Of a stretch of 64,000 nt of DNA, positions 8,624 to 18,208 are shown in pieces (the first letter of the stretch is position 1; each line of letters opens with the position of its first letter). The DNA lies in NCBI RefSeq assembly GCF_003054325.1, contig NZ_QBKU01000003.1, positions 346,566 through 410,565 of the forward strand, in the 5' to 3' direction. Position numbers and translations under genes: made by a program. Origin of the DNA: Sulfitobacter mediterraneus (GTDB lineage Bacteria; Pseudomonadota; Alphaproteobacteria; Rhodobacterales; Rhodobacteraceae). A model generated the notes under the pieces. The model was not told the origin of the DNA and did not search any database. It saw only the letters and a list, made by a program, of their open reading frames with translations.

Positions 8624-9534
8624 TGATCCAGAACCAGCTCTGACAACCGTTCTTGCAAGACATGGGTGTAAATCTCGGTCGTGGCCACATCGGCATGACC
8701 GAGCATTGTCTGGATCGCCCGCAGATCGGCACCATGGGCCAACAGATGCGTGGCAAAGGCGTGGCGCAGGGTGTGCGGCGTGACCTTGGAAGGATCAACA
8801 CCGCCCGCAACGGCAAATTCCTTGATCAGCAAATAGAACCGATGCCTCGTCAAATGGCCTGATGCGCCACGCGACGGGAACAGGAACCGTGATACGGGTT
8901 TGCGCAGCTTTTCCGCCGCGGCATCCTGCGTGTCACGTTCGCGCAACCATTCGGTCAATGCCTCGCGGGATGGAGGCGATAGCGGAACTATGCGTTCTTT
9001 GCCGCCTTTTCCCATAATCAGCAGCAAGCGCGGATCACCGCGTGTGGCACTGACAGGCAGGCTAACCAACTCACTCACCCGCATGCCGGTGGCATAAAGC
9101 AGCTCCATCAGGCAGGTATTGCGGTTCTGGTCCGATTTGCTGCGACCGGAATTGCGGGCCGCATCCAGCAGGGCATCGACTTCGGCCTCGCTCAGGATCT
9201 TGGGCAGACGCTTGTCCTGCCCAGGACCGGCGATCTGGATTGCGGGATTGTCACTGCGCAGGCCCTCTTCAAAGGCAAAGCGATACAGCTGTTTTATCGC
9301 CGACAAGCGCCGCGCACGGGTAGATTTGGCCAAACCCTGCGCATCGCAATACACCAGATAGTCCTCAACATCCGAACGCGCCGCATCTTCGAAATCGCGG
9401 GCGCGGCCCGCCAAAAACAGATCAAAATCCTTCAGATCCCGGCCATAGGCCAATTGCGTGTTGGTCGCGGCGCCCAATTCAGCGGCCTGCGCCTCAAGAA
9501 AGGAAGAAATCCAGTGGAAGGTGGCGGTTTGCAT
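8560..9534 (-). CDS. xerD: tyrosine recombinase XerD
   Basis: The 324-aa protein has an N-terminal SAM-like core-binding domain and a C-terminal catalytic domain. The catalytic residues are visible: Arg in GMRVSELVSLP, Lys in GKGGKERIVPL, His-x-x-Arg in HTLRHAFATHL, His in LGHADVATTEIYTHV and the Tyr nucleophile in IYTHV. It resolves chromosome dimers at dif together with XerC at the division septum. No xerC or dif was seen here. The start is 3 nt after the stop of the upstream gene (GAGG ribosome site inside that gene's end), so it is co-transcribed with 9538-11248. It overlaps the convergent phosphoesterase-like gene at its 3' end. Confidence 0.9.
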   Translation of the reverse strand: MQTATFHWISSFLEAQAAELGAATNTQLAYGRDLKDFDLFLAGRARDFEDAARSDVEDYLVYCDAQGLAKSTRARRLSAIKQLYRFAFEEGLRSDNPAIQIAGPGQDKRLPKILSEAEVDALLDAARNSGRSKSDQNRNTCLMELLYATGMRVSELVSLPVSATRGDPRLLLIMGKGGKERIVPLSPPSREALTEWLRERDTQDAAAEKLRKPVSRFLFPSRGASGHLTRHRFYLLIKEFAVAGGVDPSKVTPHTLRHAFATHLLAHGADLRAIQTMLGHADVATTEIYTHVLQERLSELVLDHHPLADAPKRKAAGKTSSDGQ

Positions 9535-9537
9535 CGC

Positions 9538-11094
9538 TCAGGCCTCCAACACCAAGACTTGCAAGGCCGCCCGGCGCGCGGTGTCTTCGAGCCCAAGCGC
9601 CCGCAGTGTCGCCAGCGCATCGCGCAATGCTGCAGCATCGCCGTTTGCGCCTTGTTGCAAAAGGCCCAGCAGCACAAGAATGCTTTCCCCCAGCCGGTTC
9701 TGAGCAACGTTTGCAATCAGGTCTGCGCGGGGACTAGCCTCTGAAAAGGCATCATAAATCGCACCTGAAAGCGGTGCATCGGGCCGCCGGTCCGGCACTT
9801 CGCCCTTGGCAATCAAATCGGCAAAGCCGCCATCTGGCGCAGCGGCGCTTTCATAATTGGGTGACAGCAACATGACCTTTTTCGCGATCTCCCCGGCGCT
9901 TCCGTGCAAGTCAAAGGCCGCCAGCTTTTCGTAGAACAAGCTTGAAAACGTCACTTCCAAACCGGCGCTGCCCATGGCCGACCAGACCGCCGGAAGGGTC
10001 TTGGCAACGGCCTCTGCACTGCCGGTGGACAGGGCTGTCTCAAACCGTTGCAAGGCCGCGACCCGATCCCAAATGCCGCCCGACGCGGCGGGCGATCGGT
10101 CTGTGTAGAGGCCCAGCAAACGGTTGTCCGGCAATGCGCCTGCGCGGGTCAACCGCTCTGCCGCTTCCAACTGCGCCTTCCATCCGGCCAGATCGCGCAG
10201 ATCTGCAACGGCAAAGGCGCGGGGCAAATTCCGGGTCGGTTGCGGCTCTCCGATCGCTTCGAACAGCCGAAAACTCAACGGATCCATCTTGCGCGGCGCG
10301 GGCAGGGCGGCGGCCTCTTCAAAGGCGTCGGGATGCAGAAACCTGTCTGCAAGATCCAGCTTTTCAGGGCTCATCAATCCCAAGGCCTGTGCCGACCCAA
10401 AGGTCAGCGATGCATTGTCCCATTTCTGATCGCGCGCCGCACAAAAAATCCGTGTGCCATAATCAGCCGTCAGATGCGCCGACCGCGACAGCATATTGCA
10501 AGCGCGATCTTCGGTTCCGGTGAGCAGGCTGATCTGCATCCACAGATCAAAATGGGCTGCGCTGGTTGTTACGTTGGCCTGCTCGACCAGGGAAAGCGCA
10601 GGATCAAGAGCGCCTTCTTTCAACAGCTTCTCAACCCGCAAAAGCGCCAAAGCATCCCCGGCTGCGCTGCCGCCTTTGGGCGCTTGCGCCTCCGCCAATA
10701 GGACTGTGAACAACAGCGATTGCGCGGCTGGCAGGCGCAAGTCCGGCAATGCTTCGATCAATGTTTTCAATCGGTTGACATCACTTCCGGCCCAAAGACC
10801 GGGCGGCAGTCCGGTGATCCCGGAAGGCACAAGCCCAATCTCGCGCGGCGCCCCATCGCCAAGAGGGATAACAGACACCTCCGGTACGCTGCCGGTTTTG
10901 GCCACAGGAACCTCGTCGATGATCAAGCTACGGGGTTGAGATCGGGGTGCCGCGGTCCCTTGGGTGCCAAGCCAATCTATCACTGAAAGCGGGGCAGCGG
11001 GTGCCGGCTGCTGTGCTGCCAAAGGAAGCGCGGCCAAAAGAACGCTTGTCGCCGCGACAATGCGCATGTTCGAGAATTGGCGGCGGCGCAACAT
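9538..11094 (-). CDS. exported protein of unknown function upstream of xerD
   Basis: This is a 518-aa protein with an N-terminal signal sequence (basic MLRRRQ start, hydrophobic ATSVLLAALPLAA, then a Gln/Pro/Ala-rich linker). The rest is Leu/Ala-rich and predicted mainly helical, with repeated aliphatic blocks suggesting a helical-repeat periplasmic protein. No catalytic motif was recognised. ATG at 11094 is preferred (GGAA 7 nt upstream). An alternative ATG at 11067 would shorten the basic N-terminus. The gene starts 4 nt after the stop of a 49-codon membrane peptide gene and ends 3 nt before xerD, so the three form one operon divergent from aroK. Function unknown. Confidence 0.65.
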   Translation of the reverse strand: MLRRRQFSNMRIVAATSVLLAALPLAAQQPAPAAPLSVIDWLGTQGTAAPRSQPRSLIIDEVPVAKTGSVPEVSVIPLGDGAPREIGLVPSGITGLPPGLWAGSDVNRLKTLIEALPDLRLPAAQSLLFTVLLAEAQAPKGGSAAGDALALLRVEKLLKEGALDPALSLVEQANVTTSAAHFDLWMQISLLTGTEDRACNMLSRSAHLTADYGTRIFCAARDQKWDNASLTFGSAQALGLMSPEKLDLADRFLHPDAFEEAAALPAPRKMDPLSFRLFEAIGEPQPTRNLPRAFAVADLRDLAGWKAQLEAAERLTRAGALPDNRLLGLYTDRSPAASGGIWDRVAALQRFETALSTGSAEAVAKTLPAVWSAMGSAGLEVTFSSLFYEKLAAFDLHGSAGEIAKKVMLLSPNYESAAAPDGGFADLIAKGEVPDRRPDAPLSGAIYDAFSEASPRADLIANVAQNRLGESILVLLGLLQQGANGDAAALRDALATLRALGLEDTARRAALQVLVLEA

Positions 11095-11098
11095 CAGA

Positions 11099-11248
11099 TC
11101 ATTCCGCGACCAAAGTGACCGGAACGTGGGTTTCCACCTGATCGGGGCTAAAATCGGCCCCAAAAAACGGCCCGATATAAGCATAGCCGATCAACCCAAT
11201 ACATCCGATGATCAGGAGATATATCAGCAGTTTGATCAATTTGCCCAT
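11099..11248 (-). CDS. small single-pass membrane protein (49 aa)
   Basis: ATG at 11248 opens a 49-codon frame ending at TGA 11099-11101. The product has a strongly hydrophobic helix (LIKLLIYLLIIGCIGLIGYA, about residues 4-23), then a Gly/Phe-rich turn and an acidic C-terminal tail ending VTLVAE. The stop codon lies 4 nt before the start of the downstream exported protein, which indicates translational coupling and supports the reading as a real gene. Expected topology is one inner-membrane helix with a short tail. Its function is not recognised; co-occurrence with the 518-aa exported protein suggests a partner or anchor. Confidence 0.6.
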   Translation of the reverse strand: MGKLIKLLIYLLIIGCIGLIGYAYIGPFFGADFSPDQVETHVPVTLVAE

Positions 11249-11320
11249 GATGTGCCCGTTTGTTTTTTGCTTTGTTCCTCAATCTATATATGGCCTTTTG
11301 GGTAAGATCACGTCATTCAG

Positions 11321-11923
11321 ATGAAAATGAGCAAAATTGAGCAAACCATGGCCGATGACCACACGTCAGCCCCGCGTTACCGTCTGAAAAAGACCGCTGT
11401 GATGGTGGGCATGATGGGCGCGGGCAAGACAGCGGTGGGTCGGGCTTTGGCGGCCAAGCTGGGCGTACCTTTCCTTGATAGTGACGCAGAGATCGAACGC
11501 GCGGCCAATTTAACGGTGCCGGAAATCTTTGACCGCGATGGCGAGGTCTTCTTTCGCAAGCGGGAGGCCGAGGTGATTTCACGTTTGCTGGACAGTGAAC
11601 GGGGCATTTTATCAACTGGCGGCGGTGCGTTTCTGGCCGATGAGAACCGGACAAACATTTCCGCGCGGGGCGTTTCGGTTTGGCTGAACGCGGATATCGA
11701 ATTGCTTTGGAACCGGGTGCGGCACAAGGATACCCGGCCACTGCTGCGCACCGCAGATCCCAAAGCGACGCTCACCTCGATTTATGATGCCCGTGTTCCT
11801 GTCTATCAAAAGGCCGATTTATCAGTCACTTGTCTTCCAAACCTCACAATAGAACAGATGGCGGACCGGGTGCTTGACGTGCTTTTGACCCGGCCGGATG
11901 TACTGGAGAAAATCAATGCTTGA
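11321..11923 (+). CDS. aroK: shikimate kinase
   Basis: The 200-aa protein carries the Walker A loop GMMGAGKTAVG, the Asp pair in FLDSDAEIE that binds shikimate and Mg2+, GGGAF, and the lid Arg in TRPLL. It phosphorylates shikimate with ATP in chorismate and aromatic amino-acid synthesis in the cytoplasm. The true start is uncertain: ATGs at 11321, 11327 and 11348 are in frame and none has a strong ribosome site. The 3' end overlaps aroB by 8 nt, so the two are translationally coupled. The gene is divergent from the small membrane protein/xerD operon. Confidence 0.92.
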   Translation: MKMSKIEQTMADDHTSAPRYRLKKTAVMVGMMGAGKTAVGRALAAKLGVPFLDSDAEIERAANLTVPEIFDRDGEVFFRKREAEVISRLLDSERGILSTGGGAFLADENRTNISARGVSVWLNADIELLWNRVRHKDTRPLLRTADPKATLTSIYDARVPVYQKADLSVTCLPNLTIEQMADRVLDVLLTRPDVLEKINA

Positions 11924-13031
11924 AACCGTTCGTGTCGATCTGCCGGGACGGGCCTATGATGTGTGTATTGGCCCCGGTCTTTTGCAAACCGCGGGCGAGC
12001 GGATTGCGCCGCTTGGCGGCCGCAAAAAGCTTTGCGTGGTCACGGATCACACGGTTGCGGCGCTGCATTTGGAGACACTGCGCGACGGCCTGGGCGCGGC
12101 AGGTTTGGACATGGAAGTGTTGGAACTGCCGCCGGGGGAAGGCACAAAATCTTGGCCGTTTCTAAGCCAGACTGTTGAATGGCTTCTCGACCAGAAGGTG
12201 GAGCGCGGCGATATTGTGATCGCGTTTGGCGGTGGGGTGATCGGCGATTTGGTCGGCTTCGCGGCGGCAATTCTGAGGCGCGGTGTGCGGTTTGTTCAAA
12301 TCCCCACCTCGCTGCTGGCGCAAGTTGACAGCTCGGTTGGGGGCAAGACCGGCATCAACGCACCGCAGGGCAAAAACCTGATCGGGGCATTCCATCAGCC
12401 CTCGTTGGTTTTGGCGGACACTTCTGTTTTGAACACCATGACTGCGCGGGATTTTCTCGCCGGATATGGTGAGGTGGTCAAATATGGGCTCTTGGGCGCG
12501 GCTGACTTTTTTGAATGGTTGGAAGTTCAAGGACCGGCGCTTGCGGCGGGGGACATGGCGGCACGTGTCGAAGCGGTGCGCAAATCAGTGCAGATGAAAG
12601 CCGACATTGTGGTCCGGGATGAGACCGAACAAGGCGACCGTGCCTTGTTGAACCTGGGCCACACATTCTGCCACGCCTTGGAGGCGGCCACCGGGTATTC
12701 CGACCGTTTGATGCATGGGGAAGGGGTGTCTATCGGCTGTGCATTGGCGTTCGAATTGTCGGCGCGGATCGGCCTTTGTGCGCAAGAAGACCCAAGCCGG
12801 GTACGGGCGCATCTCAAGGCGATGGGAATGAAAACCGATTTGGCCGATATTGGGGGAGAGCTGCCGGACGCGCAGGGATTGCTTGACCTGATGGGGCAAG
12901 ACAAAAAGGTGATCAAGGGCAGGCTAAACTTCGTTCTGGCCCGCGGCATCGGTAAGGCATTCGTTACATCAGAAGTGCCAGAAGACGCTGTGCTGAAAAC
13001 ACTGTCTGATGCATTGGCTGCACGCGGTTAA
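11916..13031 (+). CDS. aroB: 3-dehydroquinate synthase
   Basis: The 371-aa protein has the NAD-binding FGGGVIGDLVGFAAA block, the PTSLLAQVDSSVGGKTGIN substrate and NAD block, and the zinc-ligand region NLGHTFCHALE. It converts DAHP to 3-dehydroquinate, step two of the shikimate pathway. ATG at 11916 is chosen over an in-frame upstream start because GGAG lies 7 nt before it and it overlaps the aroK stop by 8 nt. The gene is convergent with the chemoreceptor that ends 10 bp further on. Length is normal. Confidence 0.93.
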   Translation: MLETVRVDLPGRAYDVCIGPGLLQTAGERIAPLGGRKKLCVVTDHTVAALHLETLRDGLGAAGLDMEVLELPPGEGTKSWPFLSQTVEWLLDQKVERGDIVIAFGGGVIGDLVGFAAAILRRGVRFVQIPTSLLAQVDSSVGGKTGINAPQGKNLIGAFHQPSLVLADTSVLNTMTARDFLAGYGEVVKYGLLGAADFFEWLEVQGPALAAGDMAARVEAVRKSVQMKADIVVRDETEQGDRALLNLGHTFCHALEAATGYSDRLMHGEGVSIGCALAFELSARIGLCAQEDPSRVRAHLKAMGMKTDLADIGGELPDAQGLLDLMGQDKKVIKGRLNFVLARGIGKAFVTSEVPEDAVLKTLSDALAARG

Positions 13032-13041
13032 GATCCTTTCA

Positions 13042-16008
13042 TCACGATGCGATCTGCTGGGGCTGTGGGGATTCAACATGGTGTTGCCCAATGTTGAATT
13101 CTGATATTTTCTGAGACAAACCATGCGCTTGCCCGCGAAGGGCGTGGCTGGCGGCGGTGGTTTCTTCAAACATTGCCGCATTTCGCTGTGTCACTGCGTC
13201 AAGCTTGGCAACCGAGGCGTTGATCTCTTGCAAAACGGCGGCTTGATCAGACGAAGATGTGGAAAGGGTCGCCACAAGATCGGCAACTTCGGCCACCGCA
13301 GCGACAATTGATTTGAGGGATGTGCCTGTGCGGCCCACCAGCTCCACACCATTGTCGACCTGTGATCGGCTGGCCGAGATCAACGTTGTGATTTCCTGAG
13401 CGGCATTGGCAGATTGCAACGCCAGTGCGCGCACCTCAGAGGCGACCACTGCAAACCCGCGACCTGCTTCGCCCGCGCGGGCCGCTTCAACCCCTGCATT
13501 CAATGCCAACAGGTTGGTTTGAAAGGCGATATTGTCAATCACGCTGATGATATTGGTAATCTCGGAGGAAGATTTTGCAATCCCGTGCATGGCGGTCTCG
13601 GTGTTGTCCACCACGCTTTCGCTTTGGATCGCCATTTGATGGGCATTCTCGACCAGTTTTGCAGCCCGCTTTGTGCTGTCCGCCGCTGTTTTGACGGAGC
13701 CCGTGATCTCATCCAGTGCGGCAGCGGTTTCTTCCAGCGTCGCGGCCTGCGTTTCCGTGCGCTGTGCAAGATCATCGGCCGCACTGGTGATTTCGCTGGT
13801 TTCGCTGTCGATATTGCCTGCATTGGCGCCGACAGTTTCAATCACCGTTGAAAGGGTCGAGATCGCAAGGTTAAAATCATCCCGCAAGGCACTGTATTCT
13901 TTGGGAAATGCCTTTTCGATCTGGGTGGTCAGATCTTTTTGTGACACCCGGTGGAGCGCGTCTCGCAGGGCATCGACAACTTGTTCCTGCGCTTCGGTCA
14001 TGGCGCGATGCTGCGCCTCATGGGCCTGTTGGGTCAAATGGGTTTGGGTGATGTCGCGGCCAATGAGAATCATCCCTTTTGACAGCCCGGTATGATCCGA
14101 CATCGGCGTCAGGCTGCCATCCAGGAACCTCGGTCCGCCGGAATGTGCAATTTGAAACAGCCCAAACAGCGGCTCTTCAGCTTCGGAGATCTGCTCAAAA
14201 GCAGCGGATGATCCGGGGAGGGTGATGATTTGGTCGGCAGAGGTGCCTTCCAAATCTTTGGAGGCACAGCCCAGCATGCCGGCAAAGGTGTCGTTTGCGC
14301 CGACGATGGTCCCGGTTGAAGAGATTTCGACCTGAGCATTGGCGCGGTCCAGCGATCCCATGATCACGGCATTGCGCAGATCGTCGGTTTGATCTTTCCA
14401 CTCCACTACATGACCAATCGGTTGGCCGTCTTCATCCTGGACTGCCGCGATGGCCAGACCCAAGATCAGTCGGCCGGCGCGAAAGTAACGCTGGATCGGG
14501 TCATTGCCGGAATGTTGCGCCATTTGAGACTGCAAATCACCAAGCGGATGCAATTGATGAAAATCCGCGCCAGTGACAACAGTTTCATCAAAGGCGGCGC
14601 GCGCCTGTCGCAGATCATCTGCCGCGGCAGTGAACAAACTGTCCAATGCCTGATTGGTCCAGACCACCCGGCCATCAGTGCCGATCAACATCATCGCCGA
14701 TGAGGAGGCGGCGAATGCCGCACCTTTATATGCGGCTTCTTCTTGCAGGCGGCTGGCCGTGATGAGAGATTTTCGGAACCCTTCCAATGCATTGGCAATG
14801 CCGCCAATTTCATCTTTGCGGCTGATGTGAGGCACTTCGAGGTCATAATGCGCTGCGGCGACCTCTCGCATGGCGCGGCCCACACCGCGAAGCGGGGTTG
14901 AGATTGAACGCGCAAAAACTGCAGCAAGAAGCAGCCCGACGAGAATAATCAGCGACCCGATCACGGCAAAAATGTTGCGCAATCGGACAGTTGGGGCAAG
15001 GATTTCATCCATGGATTGGGTCACTGCCAAGGTCCAGTTGGTACCCAAAAAGGGCAGGGGTACCCTGTGAATGGCCGCAGGCACACCGTTTAGACCGATG
15101 TCCATTGCTGCGTGGCCACCTGATGGCACCGATCCGGCGGCGGACGCGGAAGAGACATGCGTCGTGAGGATATCATTCTCTTCCGTTTGGCTGGAATCGC
15201 TGCGCAGCACGCTGTCCTCACCGACGATAAACGCATCTCCGGACTGGCCCAACCCAACGACACCGCTTGTCACTTGATTAATCCGGTCCACCGGCATTTG
15301 AAAAGCCAATACCCCCAACCGCTTGCCATCATTGTCAAAAACCGGACGGGCGAGAAAGGCAGCGGGCGCGCCGGCGCTAGGGCCATAGGGGGTGAAATCG
15401 ACAAACGCGGGCGCAGTGTTTGGGGGCAACTTTGCCGCCGCGCGGTAGGCTTGGCCCAGACCGCTGTCTTTCCACTTTCCGCTGAGCAGGTTGCTGGCAA
15501 AATCGCTTTCCTTGAACACCGAATAGACCAAGGCCCCATTGGTATCGAACAGGAAGATATCGTAGTAGCCCAGCTTTTGTTGAAGTGCGTGAAAGAAGGG
15601 ATGATAGCGCAAATGCGCCTGGTCATAGGTGGTGTTCTGCCCGCCATCATAAAGCAGATCCTTGTTGCCCTCGGGGTGCGGGTTGGCCTGAACATAGGCT
15701 TTGGTTAAGGCCTGCTCGGGGTTGTCCAACGCTGTGTAACCTCCTGAAAAATCGGTCAAAGCGGCCTGTACATACGGGTTGTCCGCCTCAAGCGTGATAT
15801 GGGTGGCGATAGCGTTCAAATAGCCGGTGACGGACCGCTGCATGCCTTGGGCAACCGCATGCAGCGCATGTTCGGCCTGCTTCATGGCGGCGGTTCGTGT
15901 CATTTGAAAGGACACCGTGCCCATCCCCAAGACCGCCAGAACAATCATCAGCGCAGTCATCATTGGCAGTTTCAGCCGGATCGGCATGTTCTTAAATTGA
16001 GAATACAA
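13042..16008 (-). CDS. membrane methyl-accepting chemotaxis protein with PAS domains
   Basis: The 988-aa receptor has an N-terminal transmembrane helix (about residues 18-42) and a ~300-residue periplasmic region containing [11 protein letters not shown], typical of Cache-type sensors. A second helix ([20 protein letters not shown]) and HAMP follow, then two PAS-like segments ([35 protein letters not shown]), and finally the MCP signalling hairpin with the conserved tip around [20 protein letters not shown]. It signals ligand occupancy to CheA/CheW. TTG at 16008 is chosen because GAGGGG lies 6 nt upstream; upstream in-frame codons lack a site. The long PAS insert suggests redox or small-molecule input in addition to the periplasmic ligand. 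No che genes lie nearby. Confidence 0.88.
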   Translation of the reverse strand: MYSQFKNMPIRLKLPMMTALMIVLAVLGMGTVSFQMTRTAAMKQAEHALHAVAQGMQRSVTGYLNAIATHITLEADNPYVQAALTDFSGGYTALDNPEQALTKAYVQANPHPEGNKDLLYDGGQNTTYDQAHLRYHPFFHALQQKLGYYDIFLFDTNGALVYSVFKESDFASNLLSGKWKDSGLGQAYRAAAKLPPNTAPAFVDFTPYGPSAGAPAAFLARPVFDNDGKRLGVLAFQMPVDRINQVTSGVVGLGQSGDAFIVGEDSVLRSDSSQTEENDILTTHVSSASAAGSVPSGGHAAMDIGLNGVPAAIHRVPLPFLGTNWTLAVTQSMDEILAPTVRLRNIFAVIGSLIILVGLLLAAVFARSISTPLRGVGRAMREVAAAHYDLEVPHISRKDEIGGIANALEGFRKSLITASRLQEEAAYKGAAFAASSSAMMLIGTDGRVVWTNQALDSLFTAAADDLRQARAAFDETVVTGADFHQLHPLGDLQSQMAQHSGNDPIQRYFRAGRLILGLAIAAVQDEDGQPIGHVVEWKDQTDDLRNAVIMGSLDRANAQVEISSTGTIVGANDTFAGMLGCASKDLEGTSADQIITLPGSSAAFEQISEAEEPLFGLFQIAHSGGPRFLDGSLTPMSDHTGLSKGMILIGRDITQTHLTQQAHEAQHRAMTEAQEQVVDALRDALHRVSQKDLTTQIEKAFPKEYSALRDDFNLAISTLSTVIETVGANAGNIDSETSEITSAADDLAQRTETQAATLEETAAALDEITGSVKTAADSTKRAAKLVENAHQMAIQSESVVDNTETAMHGIAKSSSEITNIISVIDNIAFQTNLLALNAGVEAARAGEAGRGFAVVASEVRALALQSANAAQEITTLISASRSQVDNGVELVGRTGTSLKSIVAAVAEVADLVATLSTSSSDQAAVLQEINASVAKLDAVTQRNAAMFEETTAASHALRGQAHGLSQKISEFNIGQHHVESPQPQQIAS

Positions 16009-16131
16009 ATCAGGCCCCTCAGTGCAATATTGGGCCGGAGTATCCGAGCGTTTTCTGAAGTTTCCCTTAAGCCCAGCCAATAAAAAACGGCCCGACAAGC
16101 GGACCGTTCCAAGGACTTAGAATTTTGAGGA

Positions 16132-16659
16132 TCAGAACGGGATTTCGTCGTCCAGATCGCGCGAACCTCCGCCACCGCCGCCGGATGGGCCGCTGTCATA
16201 ACCGCCCCCGCCGCCGCCATTGCCGCTGTCGTATCCGCCGCCGCCGTAATCGCCGCCACCGGATCCGCCGCCACCATAACCGCCGCCACCACCACCGGAG
16301 CCGGCGTCGCGGCCATCCAGCATGGTCAAAGTGCCGCCAAACCCTTGCAGGACAACTTCGGTGCTGTAGCGGTCATTGCCGGATTGATCCTGCCATTTGC
16401 GCGTCTGCAACTGGCCTTCGATGTAAACTTTTGACCCCTTGCGCAGATATTGCTCGGCGATGCGCACCAGTCCTTCTTGAAAAATCGCCACCGAATGCCA
16501 TTCGGTTTTCTCTTTGCGTTCGCCGGTGTTGCGGTCTTTCCATGTTTCAGAGGTGGCGATGCGCAGATTGCAAACCTTGCCGCCATTCTGAAACGACCGC
16601 ACCTCGGGGTCGCGCCCCAGATTGCCGATAAGGATCACTTTGTTAACTGAACCGGCCAT
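16132..16659 (-). CDS. ssb: single-stranded DNA-binding protein
   Basis: The 175-aa protein has an OB-fold domain (residues 1-~110) beginning [19 protein letters not shown], a Gly/Tyr/Ser-rich disordered linker, and the acidic tip DLDDEIPF that recruits replication and repair proteins. A ribosome site (AGGGGGC) precedes the ATG. The linker is coded by long GGC/GGT runs that create spurious frames on the other strand. Divergent from the lytic transglycosylase gene. Confidence 0.95.
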   Translation of the reverse strand: MAGSVNKVILIGNLGRDPEVRSFQNGGKVCNLRIATSETWKDRNTGERKEKTEWHSVAIFQEGLVRIAEQYLRKGSKVYIEGQLQTRKWQDQSGNDRYSTEVVLQGFGGTLTMLDGRDAGSGGGGGGYGGGGSGGGDYGGGGYDSGNGGGGGGYDSGPSGGGGGGSRDLDDEIPF

Positions 16660-16863
16660 ATTGCCCCCTGATGTGTTAGTTCATTCCCGTGCTGCGAATC
16701 CGCGCCGCCCCGGTTTAAGCCGTTATATCGGGGAGAGCTTGGCTGAACCATGGTTAACAAACCGTTTCATGGCAATTCTCTGCCACAACGGGGAATCTTG
16801 GACTGGCACGGAAGGCAGGTTTTGATATAGTCCGCCCAATCAGTCTTGGGGGCGTCGGGCAGG

Positions 16864-17463
16864 ATGCACAATTCAAAAAAATCACTCAGCTGGGCCGTGG
16901 CCATTGCAATGGCTTTGGCCGGAGCACCGGCGAGCGCTGATATTTTCTCTAGCAAAAGCCGCAGCGGGCTGTTCAAGTCCCAGAAAAAGATCCTCGATAA
17001 CCGGGCGGCCAAGCAGTATTCATCCTCGGTCCGGCTCAAGCCGCCAACCGTTGTCACCCCGACAAAATGGGGCACCACGCCGAAATACAAAGGCAAATAC
17101 AAGGGCGCTTATTTGCAGATGGCAAAGGACGCCGCCGCCCGTCATGGCGTGCCGGTTGATCTGTTCTTGCGCCTGATCCAGCAGGAAAGCGGCTGGAACG
17201 CCAATGCCAAATCCCACAAGGGCGCGATGGGTCTGGCGCAGTTGATGCCGGGCACGGCGCGGACATTGCGGGTTGATCCGGCAGATCCCGCGCAAAACCT
17301 CGAAGGGGGCGCGCGGTACCTCAAGCAACAGTTCCGCACCTTTGGCACATGGCGATTGGCACTGGCGGCATATAACGCAGGTCCGGGCGCCGTAAAAAAA
17401 TACGGCGGCGTGCCACCTTACAAGGAAACGCGCAACTACGTCCGGATTATTTCCGGCAGCTGA
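16864..17463 (+). CDS. lytic transglycosylase, SLT domain
   Basis: The 199-aa exported protein has a signal peptide ([21 protein letters not shown]) followed by ~70 variable residues and a SLT/GH23 domain. Visible motifs are IQQESGWN (catalytic Glu), [13 protein letters not shown] and [17 protein letters not shown]. It cleaves the glycan strands of peptidoglycan in the periplasm with formation of 1,6-anhydro ends. ATG at 16864 gives the best signal peptide, although the GGGCAGG ribosome site is very close. The domain is a minimal one, similar to those in secretion or conjugation machineries, but no such genes are nearby. Confidence 0.88.
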   Translation: MHNSKKSLSWAVAIAMALAGAPASADIFSSKSRSGLFKSQKKILDNRAAKQYSSSVRLKPPTVVTPTKWGTTPKYKGKYKGAYLQMAKDAAARHGVPVDLFLRLIQQESGWNANAKSHKGAMGLAQLMPGTARTLRVDPADPAQNLEGGARYLKQQFRTFGTWRLALAAYNAGPGAVKKYGGVPPYKETRNYVRIISGS

Positions 17464-17633
17464 TCTTTTTCAGATAATCATGTAAATCAATAGCTTGCCG
17501 CGCTGTCCGGCATGTTTTTGCGCATGGGCTAAACATCTGCGGGAACCAATTCACCGCTCCACCTGTTCTTTTCTCAGAGCGCCGCAGCCGGAATTCTCCG
17601 GACCTTGGCGCCATAAAGAGTAAGGAGCATATC

Positions 17634-18158
17634 ATGTTCACCACGATCAAAAGTTTCACATTTGCAGCAAGCGTTAGCTTGCTGGCCCTCACATCTGCAA
17701 CTGCGGCCGAGCTGCCAAAGGTATCGGAAATCAGCGTTGACGCATCCTATGATGCGGCCCAAGACAGCAACGCAGCGGCGCTTTATCCTGAGCTGCAGAC
17801 TGACATCAATAAGGCCGTAGCCGAGATGGTCCCAACCAGCGATGACGCGGCAGACCCGATCATCCGGATCGACATCCGCAAAATTGCCCTGGACGGGGAT
17901 ACTTACCTGCCGGACAGCGCGGAGTTTAACCAGATCGAAGGCGTGGTTGCCATTGAAGGCCGCGATGGCTCTGTCAGTGATGTGACATTTCCGGTGAACA
18001 TCGTCGCCGCCACAGCGGACACCGCCGCACCCGAGGGCTATTTTCTGGTCCCACCATCGACCGAGGATTTTTACACAGCGATGGTATACGGCTTTGCCAA
18101 AACAGTGGCAGAAGAGCTGGCACGCGTGAACACATCAGGCGACGCCATCAGCCGCTAA
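17634..18158 (+). CDS. exported protein of unknown function
   Basis: The 174-aa protein has a clear signal peptide (hydrophobic core FAASVSLLALTSATA, cleavage likely before AELPK) and a strong ribosome site (AAGGAG). The mature part is acidic, begins LPKVSEISVDASYDAAQ and looks like alternating strands and loops. It may bind a ligand or metal, but no motif was recognised. It stands alone between the transglycosylase and the ABC operon and ends at a strong bidirectional terminator. Confidence 0.7.
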   Translation: MFTTIKSFTFAASVSLLALTSATAAELPKVSEISVDASYDAAQDSNAAALYPELQTDINKAVAEMVPTSDDAADPIIRIDIRKIALDGDTYLPDSAEFNQIEGVVAIEGRDGSVSDVTFPVNIVAATADTAAPEGYFLVPPSTEDFYTAMVYGFAKTVAEELARVNTSGDAISR

Positions 18159-18175
18159 CACCTTGACCCAGAGAA

Positions 18176-18205
18176 AAAGCGCGGATGGTGGCCCATCCGC
18201 GCTTT
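18176..18205. terminator. bidirectional terminator
   Basis: AAAGCGCGGATGG-TGGC-CCATCCGCGCTTT is a perfect 13-bp stem with a 4-nt loop between convergent genes. It is followed by GTTTTATT on the plus strand and by TTTCTC on the minus strand. It terminates the exported 174-aa gene and probably the ABC operon. Confidence 0.85.
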
Positions 18206-18208
18206 GTT

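Noticed and set aside
16747..16760. TTAACCAT-like sequence between ssb and the transglycosylase as a CtrA site
   Set aside because: Only a half-site is present with no second TTAA at 7-nt spacing, so it is too weak to call.
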